Source: Thermomonas sp.
Lineage (GTDB): Bacteria > Pseudomonadota > Gammaproteobacteria > Xanthomonadales > Xanthomonadaceae
Direction of reading: 5' to 3'
Assembly (NCBI RefSeq): GCF_025993755.1
Contig: NZ_JAMQHN010000029.1
Coordinates: forward strand, 1-64,000
Length of the DNA stretch: 64,000 nucleotides
Below, piece by piece: positions 1-7,997 of the stretch; the stretch's first letter is position 1; every line of letters begins with the position of its first letter. The notes beneath the pieces were generated by a model, which had not been told where the DNA came from, made no database searches, and saw only the letters and a program-made list of their open reading frames with translations. The translations under genes were made by a program, and so were the position numbers.

Positions 1-17
1 CGGCGCGGGCCGGTTAC

Positions 18-746
18 TCAGCGGTTGGGTTTGCCCGGCAGGCTGAGGTTGCCGGAGGCCACCTTGAACACATCCGCCACGCAAAGCAGCGGCGCATGCA
101 CGCTGGCATTGACGCGCAGGCCGGCAGTCACCCCATCGAAACCTCCCGCCGTGACCACCCCGATGTCGTCGAAGGGGACTTTCACCTCCACCGTTCCGGC
201 CTCCAGCGTCGGGCTCCAGCCGGGGCTGTCGAGCAGCAGCGGCAATCCCGGCCAAGTTCGGGGCAGGCGCGGCTTCGCACCCTCCGGGATGTCCACCACC
301 GCCAGTGCGTCCTTGCCGCAGGCCGGGTTCGGCTGCAGCACGACCCAGTGGCTGTGCCAGAGGTCGCCGTCGTTGTCACGGCGGCCATCGCCGTTTTCAT
401 CGAACAGCGGCGTGTCATCGAAGTCCGGATGCGCCGTCACCGCCAGCGCCAGGATGCCGGCCTTGCGTTCGAAACCAACTTCCCAAGGATCGATGGTGGT
501 CGGCCAGACATACGAAAACACCTGACTTCCAGCCAGCTTGCCGGAGGCGGACGGACGGGTCCGGCCGGCCTTTCCGGACACCGCCATGTGGAATGTGGCG
601 ACATTTCCGCTGGTGCTGATGCGGGTATGGACGATATCGAAATCGGCTGCCACCGCGGTGCTAGCAGGCGTGGCGATGCCGCCGTCGTGGGCCGCGGCAG
701 GTACAGCAGCCAGCAGCAGCGCCGCGGCGATGGGATGCAGGGTCAT
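18..746 (-). CDS. Secreted protein of unknown function, third gene of a marR operon
   Basis: I do not recognise this 242-residue protein. It starts with a signal peptide (MTLHP, then a long Ala/Leu stretch ending AAAHDGG), so it is probably periplasmic. A Gly/Asp-rich stretch near residues 130-145 (DENGDGRRDNDGD) resembles a calcium-binding loop, followed by WHSHW, which could bind metal. Two cysteines lie further on (NPAC and LLCVAD). The reading frame stays open upstream to 1079, but that part overlaps the thioredoxin-like gene out of frame and is a shadow, so I chose the ATG at 746, directly before the signal sequence. It lies 10 bases after the thioredoxin-like gene and probably shares its transcript. 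Calcium or metal binding is inference only. Confidence 0.7.
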   Translation of the reverse strand: MTLHPIAAALLLAAVPAAAHDGGIATPASTAVAADFDIVHTRISTSGNVATFHMAVSGKAGRTRPSASGKLAGSQVFSYVWPTTIDPWEVGFERKAGILALAVTAHPDFDDTPLFDENGDGRRDNDGDLWHSHWVVLQPNPACGKDALAVVDIPEGAKPRLPRTWPGLPLLLDSPGWSPTLEAGTVEVKVPFDDIGVVTAGGFDGVTAGLRVNASVHAPLLCVADVFKVASGNLSLPGKPNR

Positions 747-756
747 CGTCGTCTCC

Positions 757-993
757 TCAGCGCAGATCGGCCAGCGAGGCGCCGAAGTTGACGTGCATCG
801 GCACGCCGCCGATGACCAGCGCCGGCACCGAACGGATGCCGGCGGCCTCCGCTTCGTCCAGACGTGCGCGCTGCTCGCCGAGGTGGACGATCTCGACTTC
901 GTAACGCTGCGGATCCAGCGCGTGGGCAAGGCCCTGTTCGGCTTCGACGCAGACCGGGCAACCGGCGTGATAGAAAACGGCTTTCTGGCGCAT
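757..993 (-). CDS. Small thioredoxin/glutaredoxin-like protein with CPVC motif
   Basis: A 78-residue single-domain thioredoxin-fold protein. The Cys12-Pro-Val-Cys15 active site follows the first beta strand (KAVFYHAGCPVC), and SVPALVIGG near residue 60 supplies the cis-proline typical of the fold. No signal peptide is visible, so it is probably cytoplasmic. Length and layout match small glutaredoxin-like thiol oxidoreductases. The substrate is unknown. It sits between a MarR-type regulator with a cysteine cluster and an unknown secreted protein, all on the minus strand. The 82-base gap to the regulator leaves room for a second promoter. Confidence 0.82.
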   Translation of the reverse strand: MRQKAVFYHAGCPVCVEAEQGLAHALDPQRYEVEIVHLGEQRARLDEAEAAGIRSVPALVIGGVPMHVNFGASLADLR

Positions 994-1075
994 AATTTTC
1001 GCTCCTCTTGCTTGCTCGTCACGGGTGGGTAGGGGAACCGGGCGGCATCCGACTGCAATCGGGTGCCGCCCTCTT

Positions 1076-1729
1076 TCATTCCGCGATATGCGGAATCCGT
1101 TGCCGGAACCGTTCCCGGTTCACGGCGAAGTCCTCAGCATCGGCCGGCGCATGCTCGGTGCAGTCGTTGCGCAGCTCCAGATCGCCGAACGGCTGGCCGG
1201 TGAAGCCGCACAGATGCGGCCGCGCGGCGTCATTGCTGGCGAAGGGTTGGAAGAACCGGCAGCCGATGCAGGTGCGCAGGCCGGTCGCCAAGCCCTGCCG
1301 CTGCGCTTCCGCGACCAGCAGCTGGGTGCTGCGCAGCAGCGCGGCGAGGTCGGCTTCGTCCAGCGCCTGCAGCAGCCCCGCCATGCCCTGATCCGGCTGC
1401 AGCTTCAGCGCGGCCTGCGCGCGGCCCTTGCGGCTGAGCTGGAGCAACAGCGCGCGTCCATCCTCCGGATCCGGCCGGCGCTGCACCCACCCATGGGCTT
1501 CCATCGTCTTCAACGTGTCGCTGAGGCTGGCCGCGGTGACCCCGAGCCGCTCGGCCAGGCGCGCGGCGCGCAGGCCCGGCCCGGCACCGGCCAGCAGCTT
1601 CAGTACGCTGGCCTGCACCGGCGGCATCGGCCGCCCGGCCTCGCCGCGCCAGGCCTGCGCCTGCATCAGCCGGGCCAGCTGCTCCAGCCCCGCGGCGACC
1701 TGTTCCCGTTGGCGTTCGATTTCCTGCAT
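1076..1729 (-). CDS. MarR-family regulator with C-terminal four-cysteine cluster
   Basis: A 217-residue winged-helix repressor. The DNA-binding part is at about residues 35-110, with a recognition region around LGVTAASLSDTLKTMEAHGWV and the wing RRPDPEDGRALLL. After a helical linker comes a tail with Cys154-x2-Cys157, Cys174 and Cys190, plus His172 and His193. This pattern could hold zinc or an Fe-S cluster, or act as a thiol switch; that is inference. The frame is open upstream to 1783, but the ATG at 1729 lies just after a strong promoter-like sequence, and the 18 extra residues would be encoded by the promoter and operator. It precedes a CPVC thioredoxin-like gene, consistent with redox or metal sensing. 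Confidence 0.88.
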   Translation of the reverse strand: MQEIERQREQVAAGLEQLARLMQAQAWRGEAGRPMPPVQASVLKLLAGAGPGLRAARLAERLGVTAASLSDTLKTMEAHGWVQRRPDPEDGRALLLQLSRKGRAQAALKLQPDQGMAGLLQALDEADLAALLRSTQLLVAEAQRQGLATGLRTCIGCRFFQPFASNDAARPHLCGFTGQPFGDLELRNDCTEHAPADAEDFAVNRERFRQRIPHIAE

Positions 1730-1736
1730 GAAGATT

Positions 1737-1765
1737 ATGTTAGGACTCCTAACTATAACTGTCAA
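1737..1765 (-). promoter_or_regulatory. marR promoter, near-leaderless
   Basis: On the minus strand a perfect -35 hexamer TTGACA (1760-1765) is followed after exactly 17 bases by TAACAT (1737-1742, 4 of 6 matches to TATAAT). The expected transcription start falls within a base or two of the ATG at 1729. No Shine-Dalgarno is visible before that ATG, so the mRNA is probably leaderless or nearly so. Confidence 0.65.
1739..1753. promoter_or_regulatory. Palindromic operator inside the marR promoter
   Basis: A perfect 7-1-7 palindrome, GTTAGGA-C-TCCTAAC, lies in the spacer and overlaps the -10 hexamer of the marR promoter. MarR dimers commonly bind such TTAG/CTAA dyads in their own promoters, so autorepression is the natural reading. 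Binding itself is inferred. Confidence 0.65.
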
Positions 1766-1802
1766 GCCAGCCGCCCGATCCAACCATGCGCCCGCGGCAC
1801 GC

Positions 1803-1808
1803 TACAAT
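1803..1808 (+). promoter_or_regulatory. Putative -10 element for ahcY
   Basis: TACAAT (5 of 6 to TATAAT) lies just upstream of the SAH riboswitch, where the transcript should begin. No convincing -35 hexamer is visible 16-18 bases upstream. Confidence 0.45.
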
Positions 1809-1814
1809 GCGCGT

Positions 1815-1917
1815 CCGCCGAGGGGCGCTGCGATGGAGGCCGGGTCCAACCCCGCCGACCACCAGGCTCGGCGATGTCCAACAACGGCGCCCGTGACCGC
1901 ATCCACCGCACTCACGG
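1815..1917 (+). ncRNA. SAH riboswitch and expression platform controlling ahcY
   Basis: Matches the S-adenosylhomocysteine riboswitch consensus. Helix P1 pairs GCCGAG (1817-1822) with CTCGGC (1867-1872). The conserved core GGGGCGCTGCG follows the 5' strand, and an internal hairpin lies around 1838-1857. The pseudoknot pairs GGGCGC (1823-1828) with GCGCCC (1887-1892). An alternative helix CCGTGA (1891-1896) with TCACGG (1912-1917) would cover part of the GGAG Shine-Dalgarno (1916-1919), 7 bases before the ahcY ATG. The two helices share bases 1891-1892. SAH binding should favour the pseudoknot and free the ribosome site, an ON switch as known for this class. Confidence 0.93.
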
Positions 1918-1926
1918 AGTTTCACC

Positions 1927-3372
1927 ATGAACGCTGTTGCCAGGACCTTCTCGACCGAGGGCGACTACAAGGTCGCCGACATCTCGCTGGCCGACTGGGG
2001 CCGCAAGGAACTGGACATCGCCGAGCACGAGATGCCGGGCCTGATGTCGATCCGCCGCAAGTACGCCGCCACCACCCCGCTAAAGGGCGTGCGGGTGACC
2101 GGCAGCCTGCACATGACCATCCAGACCGCCGTGCTGATCGAGACGCTGAAGGACATCGGCGCCGACGTGCGCTGGGCCTCGTGCAACATCTTCAGCACCC
2201 AGGATCACGCCGCCGCCGCGATTGCCGCCACCGGCACCCCGGTGTTCGCGTGGAAGGGCGAGACGCTGAAGGAGTACTGGAACTGCACGCTCGACGCGCT
2301 GTCCTTCCCCGACGGCAAGGGCGGCTTCCTGGGCCCGCAGCTGGTGGTCGACGACGGCGGCGATGTCACCCTGCTGATCCACAAGGGCTACGAGCTGGAA
2401 AACGGCAGCGACTGGGTCGATTCGCCCTCGGGCAACCACGAGGAGCAGGTGATCAAGGACCTGCTCAAGCGCGTGGCGTCCGAGCGCCCGGGCTGGTGGC
2501 ACCGCGTGGTGGCCGACTGGAAGGGCGTCTCCGAGGAAACCACCACCGGCGTGCATCGCCTTTACCAGCTGGCCGAAGCCGGCAAGCTGCTGGTGCCGGC
2601 GATCAACGTCAACGACTCGGTGACCAAGTCCAAGTTCGACAACCTCTACGGCTGCCGCGAGTCGCTGGCCGACGGCCTGAAGCGCGCGATGGACGTGATG
2701 CTGGCCGGCAAGGTCGCGGTGGTGTGCGGCTACGGCGACGTCGGCAAGGGCTGCGCCCACAGCCTGCGCGCCTACGGCTGCCGCGTGGTGGTCACCGAGA
2801 TCGATCCGATCTGCGCGCTGCAGGCGGCGATGGAAGGCTTCGAGGTGAAGACGGTCGAAGATACCCTGGGCACCGCCGACATCTACGTCACCACCACCGG
2901 CAACCGCGACATCATCCGCGTCGAGCACATGCAGGCGATGAAGGATCAGGCCATCGTCTGCAACATCGGCCACTTCGACAACGAGATCCAGGTCGATGCG
3001 CTGAAGGCACTGCCGGGCATCGTCCACGTCAACATCAAGCCGCAGGTGGACAAATACACCCTGCCCGGCGGCAACAGCCTGTTCCTGCTGGCCGACGGCC
3101 GGCTGGTGAACCTGGGCTGCGCCACCGGCCATCCCAGCTTCGTGATGTCGAACTCGTTCTCCAACCAGACGCTGGCGCAGATCGACCTGTGGGCCAACAA
3201 GGATGCGTATGAAGCCAAGGTTTACATCCTGCCCAAGCTGCTGGACGAAGAAGTGGCGCGCCTGCATCTGGAAAAGATCGGGGTGAAGCTGACCAAGCTG
3301 ACGCAAGCGCAGGCCGACTACCTCGGGGTGCCGGTGGACGGGCCTTACAAGCCGGGGCATTACCGCTACTGA
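1927..3372 (+). CDS. ahcY: Adenosylhomocysteinase
   Basis: A 481-residue SAH hydrolase that reversibly splits S-adenosylhomocysteine into adenosine and homocysteine, removing the inhibitory product of methyltransferases. Family sequence runs throughout: the substrate part ([37 protein letters not shown]), the NAD-binding Rossmann segment ([22 protein letters not shown]), and the C-terminal family ending [10 protein letters not shown], whose Lys and Tyr reach into the partner subunit's NAD site. Length is normal for the bacterial long form. The start follows GGAG at 7 bases. It is under the SAH riboswitch, so the substrate induces its own removal. metF follows 129 bases later with its own putative control region. 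Confidence 0.98.
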   Translation: MNAVARTFSTEGDYKVADISLADWGRKELDIAEHEMPGLMSIRRKYAATTPLKGVRVTGSLHMTIQTAVLIETLKDIGADVRWASCNIFSTQDHAAAAIAATGTPVFAWKGETLKEYWNCTLDALSFPDGKGGFLGPQLVVDDGGDVTLLIHKGYELENGSDWVDSPSGNHEEQVIKDLLKRVASERPGWWHRVVADWKGVSEETTTGVHRLYQLAEAGKLLVPAINVNDSVTKSKFDNLYGCRESLADGLKRAMDVMLAGKVAVVCGYGDVGKGCAHSLRAYGCRVVVTEIDPICALQAAMEGFEVKTVEDTLGTADIYVTTTGNRDIIRVEHMQAMKDQAIVCNIGHFDNEIQVDALKALPGIVHVNIKPQVDKYTLPGGNSLFLLADGRLVNLGCATGHPSFVMSNSFSNQTLAQIDLWANKDAYEAKVYILPKLLDEEVARLHLEKIGVKLTKLTQAQADYLGVPVDGPYKPGHYRY

Positions 3373-3444
3373 CGCTTCGCGCGACGGCAATCCGCGGGCG
3401 ACGGCGACGTCGCTCGCCGCCGCAGGCGCGGCGCATTCGTCATT

Positions 3445-3470
3445 TATCGCTTCATGCGAATGATGCGATA
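3445..3470. promoter_or_regulatory. Inverted repeat and -10 upstream of metF
   Basis: An imperfect dyad with outer arms TATCGC (3445-3450) and GCGATA (3465-3470), and inner bases TCAT/ATGA interrupted by one mismatch pair, sits in an AT-rich patch otherwise unlike its surroundings. A -10-like TATTAT (3469-3474) overlaps its right end. The position suits a repressor operator. Methionine-cycle genes in Proteobacteria are often controlled by MetR or by ArsR-type SahR/SamR; I cannot say which applies. It does not fit the MetR TGAA-N5-TTCA pattern well. Confidence 0.45.
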
Positions 3471-3501
3471 TTATCCCTGCTCCCTAGCCGTGATCTTTCG
3501 C

Positions 3502-4326
3502 ATGCTGCCGCTCTCCTTCGAGTTCTACCCGCCCAAGACCGACGACCAGCGCGCCCAGATGGACCGCACCGTGCGCAAGCTCAAGTCCCACCGGCCGCAG
3601 TTCATGTCGGTCACCTTCGGCGCCGGCGGCTCGACCCTGAGCCATACCCCGGAGACCGTGCAGCGCCTGCGCAGCGACCACGGCGTGGCGGGCGTGCCGC
3701 ACCTCACCTGCATCGGTGGCAGCCGCGAAGAGATCCGCAGCCTGCTCAAGCTGTACCGCGCACTGGGCTGCGATCGCATCATCGCACTGCGCGGCGACCT
3801 GCCCTCCGGCATGGCGCGCAGCGGCGATCTGCGCTACGCCAGCGAGTTGGTGAAGCTGATCCGCGAGGAGCACGGCGACCACTTCAAGATCGAGGTCGCG
3901 GCCTATCCGGAAACCCATCCGCAGGCCGACGACGCCCACGTCGACCTGCGCCACTTCAAGGCCAAGATCGAGGCCGGCGCGGACGGCGCGATCACCCAGT
4001 ACTTCTACAACCCGGACGCTTATTTCCGGTTCGTCGAGGACGCGCGCCGGCTTGGCGTTGAAGTGCCGATCGTGCCCGGCATCATGCCGATCGCCAATTT
4101 CAGCCAGCTGCGTCGCTTCTCCGAGGCCTGCGGCGCCGAAATTCCGCGCTGGGTGGCGCAGCGCATGCGCGCCTTCGGCGACGACGTGGACAGCGTGCGC
4201 GAACTGGCCGCCGACGTGGTCGCGCAGCTGTGCCGCCGGCTGATCGATGGCGGTGCGCCGGGGTTGCATTTCTACACCCTGAACCTGGCGCGGCCGATCC
4301 AGTCGGTCCTGCAGCGGCTGGCCTGA
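3502..4326 (+). CDS. metF: 5,10-methylenetetrahydrofolate reductase
   Basis: A 274-residue flavoprotein that reduces 5,10-methylene-THF to 5-methyl-THF, the methyl donor for methionine synthesis. The start SFEFYPPK contains the catalytic Glu of the family. SVTFGAGGST, LTCIGGSREEI, ALRGDLP and the late segment GAPGLHFYTLNL are characteristic, and the protein has the expected single-TIM-barrel length. The frame is open upstream to 3454 with an alternative GTG at 3490, but the ATG at 3502 gives the family N-terminus. It follows ahcY, so remethylation and SAH removal are adjacent. A dyad at 3445-3470 may regulate it. Confidence 0.96.
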   Translation: MLPLSFEFYPPKTDDQRAQMDRTVRKLKSHRPQFMSVTFGAGGSTLSHTPETVQRLRSDHGVAGVPHLTCIGGSREEIRSLLKLYRALGCDRIIALRGDLPSGMARSGDLRYASELVKLIREEHGDHFKIEVAAYPETHPQADDAHVDLRHFKAKIEAGADGAITQYFYNPDAYFRFVEDARRLGVEVPIVPGIMPIANFSQLRRFSEACGAEIPRWVAQRMRAFGDDVDSVRELAADVVAQLCRRLIDGGAPGLHFYTLNLARPIQSVLQRLA

Positions 4327-4379
4327 ACGCCATCGCCCCGAGTCTTCCGCGTTTTCGCCGGTGCGGGTACCCTGCGCCA

Positions 4380-4985
4380 ATGCGTCGTGCCGCTTTTCTT
4401 CTGCCACTGCTGTTCCTCGGGTTGGCGCGTGCGCCGCCAGCGCAGACGCAGGTGCGTCGCTGCGTGGCGGCCAATGGCAACATCGTCTATACCGACCGGA
4501 CCTGCGCCGACCTCGGCGCCACGTCCGCGCTTGCGCCCGCCTCGCCCGCCGACGGCGGCTCCGGCGGCAGCGTGTTGCGCAGCATGTGCGCACGCAACGT
4601 GCGCGACCTCGCCTACGGACTGGAAAGCGCCATCCAGTCCGGGGATGCCAACCGGATCGCCAGCCTGTACGACTGGACCGGGATGCCCACGTCCGCGGCC
4701 GAACGTCTGATGGACTATTTCGACCGCATCGCCACCCGCACCTTCGTGGATCTCGTGCCGGTCTACTCCAGCGAAGACGTTGCGCCCGCCGCCACGCCAG
4801 TGCCCGGCACAGCCGCGGTTCCCGGAACCGTGCCAGACCCGAACGCCCTCCCCGCCCCATCCAGCCCGCCTTCACGCCGCGTGGTCGGACTGCGGGTCGA
4901 GCAAGTGCTCACCGATGGGCACACGCCTTCACAGGCCAGTTTCGGGGTGGTCAAACGCATGGGCTGCTGGTGGATCCGCAGCTAG
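4380..4985 (+). CDS. Secreted protein with DUF4124-like N-terminus
   Basis: A 201-residue protein of unknown function. A signal peptide (MRRAAFLLPLLFLGLARA) is followed by RRCVAANGNIVYTDRTC, which resembles the short DUF4124 module of proteobacterial envelope proteins (a cysteine followed by 'x-G-x-x-Y-T-D'). The middle holds helical sequence with MCARNV and DYFDRIATRTF; a Pro/Ala-rich linker near residues 140-165 precedes a final strand-rich part ending GCWWIRS. The upstream extension of the frame to 4230 overlaps metF and is rejected. It lies between metF and ilvE with no obvious functional link. Confidence 0.75.
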   Translation: MRRAAFLLPLLFLGLARAPPAQTQVRRCVAANGNIVYTDRTCADLGATSALAPASPADGGSGGSVLRSMCARNVRDLAYGLESAIQSGDANRIASLYDWTGMPTSAAERLMDYFDRIATRTFVDLVPVYSSEDVAPAATPVPGTAAVPGTVPDPNALPAPSSPPSRRVVGLRVEQVLTDGHTPSQASFGVVKRMGCWWIRS

Positions 4986-5060
4986 GACGGCATCGTCCCG
5001 CCACGGCCACCGCCGCATTGCGGCACAATGGCGCCTTGGCATTGCAGCGAGGGCGAGACG

Positions 5061-5978
5061 ATGGCGACGGAATACCCGCAGAAGATCTGGCACAACGGCA
5101 CGATCAAGCCCTGGGCCGAAGCCACCGTCCACGTCATGGCGCACGCGCTGCACTACGGCTCGTCGGTGTTCGAGGGCATTCGCTGCTACCAGACCGCCAG
5201 CGGTCCGGCGATCTTTCGCCTGACCGACCACAACAAGCGCCTGTTCACCTCGGCCAGGATCCACGAAATCGACATTCCGTACGATCTCGACGCCATCAAC
5301 GCCGCCTGCCGTGAAGTCGTCCAGGCCAACGGCAACACCACCGACTACATCCGGCCGGTCGCGTACCGCAGCCTTGGCGGTTTCGGGCTGTCGGCCGCGA
5401 CCCCGGTCGATGTCGCGGTGGCCAGCTGGAAAATGGGCAAGTACCTCGGCGAGGGCGTGCTGGAAAACGGCATCGACGCCTGCGTGTCGAGCTGGCAGCG
5501 CTTCGCGCCCAATACCATCCCCTCCGGTGCCAAGGCCGGCGGCAACTATCTGTCCGGCACCCTGATCGCGCGCGAGGCGCGGCGGCTGGGCTTCGGCGAG
5601 GGCATCGCGCTGGCCTCCACCGGCCTGCTTAGCGAGGGCGCGGGCGAGAACCTGTTCCTCGTCTTCGACGGTGCGCTGCACACCACCCCGGTCAGCGCCG
5701 CGCTGCTCAACGGCATCACCCGCCATTCGCTGATGACGCTGGCGCGCGACGCCGGCATCACCGTCGTCGAACGCGACATGCCGCGCGAGTATCTGTATCT
5801 GGCCGACGAAATCTTCATGTGCGGCACCGCCGCCGAAATCACCCCGATCCGTTCGGTGGACTCGCGTCAGGTCGGCGCCGGCAAGGCCGGTCCGCTGACG
5901 CGGCGGCTGCAGGAACTGTTCTTCGGATTGTTCGACGGCAAGACGCCCGACAAGTACGGCTGGCTGGAACCGATCTGA
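5061..5978 (+). CDS. ilvE: Branched-chain amino acid aminotransferase
   Basis: A 305-residue class IV PLP-dependent transaminase for the last step of valine, leucine and isoleucine synthesis. IWHNGTIKPWAEATVHVMAH, HYGSSVFEGIRCY and NTIPSGAKAGGNYL (PLP lysine Lys158) fit the family, as does LLSEGAGENLFLV. CGTAAEITPIRSVD is the usual cofactor-phosphate region. The ATG at 5061 follows a purine-rich GAGGGCGAG; an in-frame ATG at 5028 lacks such a site. The gene ends 3 bases from the end of the convergent sensor kinase gene, with no terminator visible between them. Confidence 0.95.
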   Translation: MATEYPQKIWHNGTIKPWAEATVHVMAHALHYGSSVFEGIRCYQTASGPAIFRLTDHNKRLFTSARIHEIDIPYDLDAINAACREVVQANGNTTDYIRPVAYRSLGGFGLSAATPVDVAVASWKMGKYLGEGVLENGIDACVSSWQRFAPNTIPSGAKAGGNYLSGTLIAREARRLGFGEGIALASTGLLSEGAGENLFLVFDGALHTTPVSAALLNGITRHSLMTLARDAGITVVERDMPREYLYLADEIFMCGTAAEITPIRSVDSRQVGAGKAGPLTRRLQELFFGLFDGKTPDKYGWLEPI

Positions 5979-5981
5979 CCT

Positions 5982-7310
5982 TCAACCGAACCGCAGCGTT
6001 GCGACCACGCCTTTCTCCACGCCCGGCCGCACCTGCACGTCCCAGCCGTACAGCGCGCACAGCCGGCGCACGATCGACAGACCGATACCGCCGCCCTGCG
6101 AGTGGCCGGCATGGCTGCCACGGTAGCCACGGGTGAAGAGGTTGGCGGCGTCCTGGGCGCTCAGGCCCGGGCCCGAATCGATCACTTCAACCGCGTTGCG
6201 TCCCACGCGCACCACCACCTCGCCGCTGGGCGTGTATTTCACCGCATTGCCGATCAGATTGCCCAGCGCCACCGCCAGGGCGGAATCCGGCACGTCGAGA
6301 ACCACTCCGGCCTCGCCTTCCAGGCGCAGTTCGACCGGCTTGCCGCCGAGCTGGGCGCGATGGCTTTCCAACTGCTGCTGGGCCACCTTGACCACGTCGC
6401 ATTCACCCTGCGCGCGCTCGTTGCGCGACAGCAGCAGCAGCGCGCCGATCAGGTCGGTGCACTGCTGTTCGGCGCGCTGGATCCGCAGCAGGCGGGTACG
6501 GGCGCGCTCGTCGACGTCGGTCCGCGCCAGCATCAGCTCGACCGCGCCGCGGATCACCGCCAGCGGCGTGCGCAGCTCGTGGCTGACGTCGGCGTTGAAT
6601 TCGCGGTCGCGCTGGACCACTTCGGTCAGACGCGCCGCATAGTCGTCCAGCGCCTTGGCCAGCTCACCGACTTCGTCCTGCGGGAAATGCGGGGCCAGCG
6701 GCTCCGGGTCGGAGCTGGTGCCGGAACGCCGCAGCCGCTGCGCCAGATCCGACACCGGGCTCATCACCCGAGACGCCGCCCACCAGCCGACCAACAGCGA
6801 CAGTCCGGTGAATACCACGACCACGCCGATCAGCGCGTTGTTGAACTGCTTCTCGCCGCGCGCCGACTCCGACATGTCGTAGGCGAGAAAGAACCAGGCC
6901 TGGGGGGTCTTGCGCACGCCCAGCTTGTAGTAGGACTTGCTGCCGTCGTCCTCGACCGCGGTGACGTTGTGGATGCCGTCGCTGAATGCGTACCACTCCG
7001 GGCGGTGCAGGCGCAGGTCGTCGAATTTGTCCGGCGTGTAGAAGAACGCACGCAGCTGCTGCACCGGAACCACCGGCTCGCGTCCGCCGCTCTGCTCGAA
7101 ACGCTTCCACGATTCGTCGAGGTTGCGGTTCATCAGGTCTTCGACCAGCTGATTCTCGACCCGCGCGCGCGCCCAGTTGGTGGTGAACGCCAGCGCCAGC
7201 GTCAAGCCGAAGCCGAGCAACAGGTAGGACAGGATGATGCGGCTGCGTAGCCGGCGCCGGTAGCGTGACTGCCTGCGGCGTGGCGCCTTTGTCGAATCGG
7301 GCTCGCTCAT
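5982..7310 (-). CDS. Sensor histidine kinase, ColS-like
   Basis: A 442-residue membrane kinase. TM1 is about residues 24-44 and TM2 about 159-179, enclosing a periplasmic sensor region of roughly 115 residues. A HAMP segment follows, then the HisKA box DVSHELRTPLAVIRGA with phospho-acceptor His244. The ATPase domain shows the N box (LGNLIGNAVKYTP), G1 (VIDSGPGL) and G2 (GGGIGLSIVRRL). The gene starts 6 bases after its response regulator. The pair resembles Xanthomonas ColRS, which acts in envelope and metal stress. I do not see a clear ExxE metal motif in the sensor region as described for Pseudomonas ColS, so the name is tentative. Confidence 0.9.
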   Translation of the reverse strand: MSEPDSTKAPRRRQSRYRRRLRSRIILSYLLLGFGLTLALAFTTNWARARVENQLVEDLMNRNLDESWKRFEQSGGREPVVPVQQLRAFFYTPDKFDDLRLHRPEWYAFSDGIHNVTAVEDDGSKSYYKLGVRKTPQAWFFLAYDMSESARGEKQFNNALIGVVVVFTGLSLLVGWWAASRVMSPVSDLAQRLRRSGTSSDPEPLAPHFPQDEVGELAKALDDYAARLTEVVQRDREFNADVSHELRTPLAVIRGAVELMLARTDVDERARTRLLRIQRAEQQCTDLIGALLLLSRNERAQGECDVVKVAQQQLESHRAQLGGKPVELRLEGEAGVVLDVPDSALAVALGNLIGNAVKYTPSGEVVVRVGRNAVEVIDSGPGLSAQDAANLFTRGYRGSHAGHSQGGGIGLSIVRRLCALYGWDVQVRPGVEKGVVATLRFG

Positions 7311-7316
7311 CCCCGG

Positions 7317-7997
7317 TCAATCGCTTCCGGCCGGCGCAATCCGGTAACCGATGCCGTGCCGGGTCTGGATCATCGGATGGGCGAACGGCTTGTCCACCAC
7401 CGAGCGCAAGCCGTGGATATGAACCCGCAGCGAATCGGAATCCGGCAATTCCTCGCCCCAGACCCGGCTTTCCAGGTCCTGCCGGGTAACGACCGCCGGC
7501 GAAGCTTCCATCAGCGCCTGCAGGATCTTGAGCGCGGTCGGGTTGAGCTGGATCAGCTTGCCCTCGCGCCGCACTTCCAGGGTGTCGAGGTTGAATTCGA
7601 GGTCGCCGACGTTCAGCACCCGCGCCGGCAGTCCACGCCCGCGCCGCGCCAACGCGTTCAAGCGGACGTTGACCTCCTGCAGCGCAAACGGCTTGATCAG
7701 GTAGTCGTCGGCGCCGGACTCGAACCCGGCCAGCTTGTTGTCGAGGCTGTCGCGGGCGGTGAGCATCAGCACCGGGGTCTGCTTGCGCGCCTCGCTGCGC
7801 AGTTTGCGGCAGACCTCGAGTCCATCCATGCCGGGCAGGTTCAGATCCAGCACGATCGCGTCGAAATCGTGCACCACGGCCAGGTGCAGGCCGGTGACGC
7901 CGTCGGCCGCGAAATCGACGGTATGGCCGCATTCTTCGAGAAAATCGCCCAGGTTGGCGGCGATGTCGGTATTGTCTTCGATGACCAGGATGCGCAT
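7317..7997 (-). CDS. OmpR-family response regulator, ColR-like
   Basis: A 226-residue regulator. The receiver domain (residues 1-120) has the acidic pocket ED (7-8), phospho-acceptor Asp51 in VLDLNLPGMDG, Thr80 and Lys102 (YLIKPFA). The C-terminal winged helix (about 130-222) includes LNPTALKILQALMEASPAVVTRQDLESRVWG and ends HGIGYRIAPA, typical of OmpR/PhoB proteins. It is first in an operon with the kinase 6 bases downstream. The closest relative I recall is ColR of xanthomonads. Target genes cannot be told from this window. Confidence 0.93.
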   Translation of the reverse strand: MRILVIEDNTDIAANLGDFLEECGHTVDFAADGVTGLHLAVVHDFDAIVLDLNLPGMDGLEVCRKLRSEARKQTPVLMLTARDSLDNKLAGFESGADDYLIKPFALQEVNVRLNALARRGRGLPARVLNVGDLEFNLDTLEVRREGKLIQLNPTALKILQALMEASPAVVTRQDLESRVWGEELPDSDSLRVHIHGLRSVVDKPFAHPMIQTRHGIGYRIAPAGSD

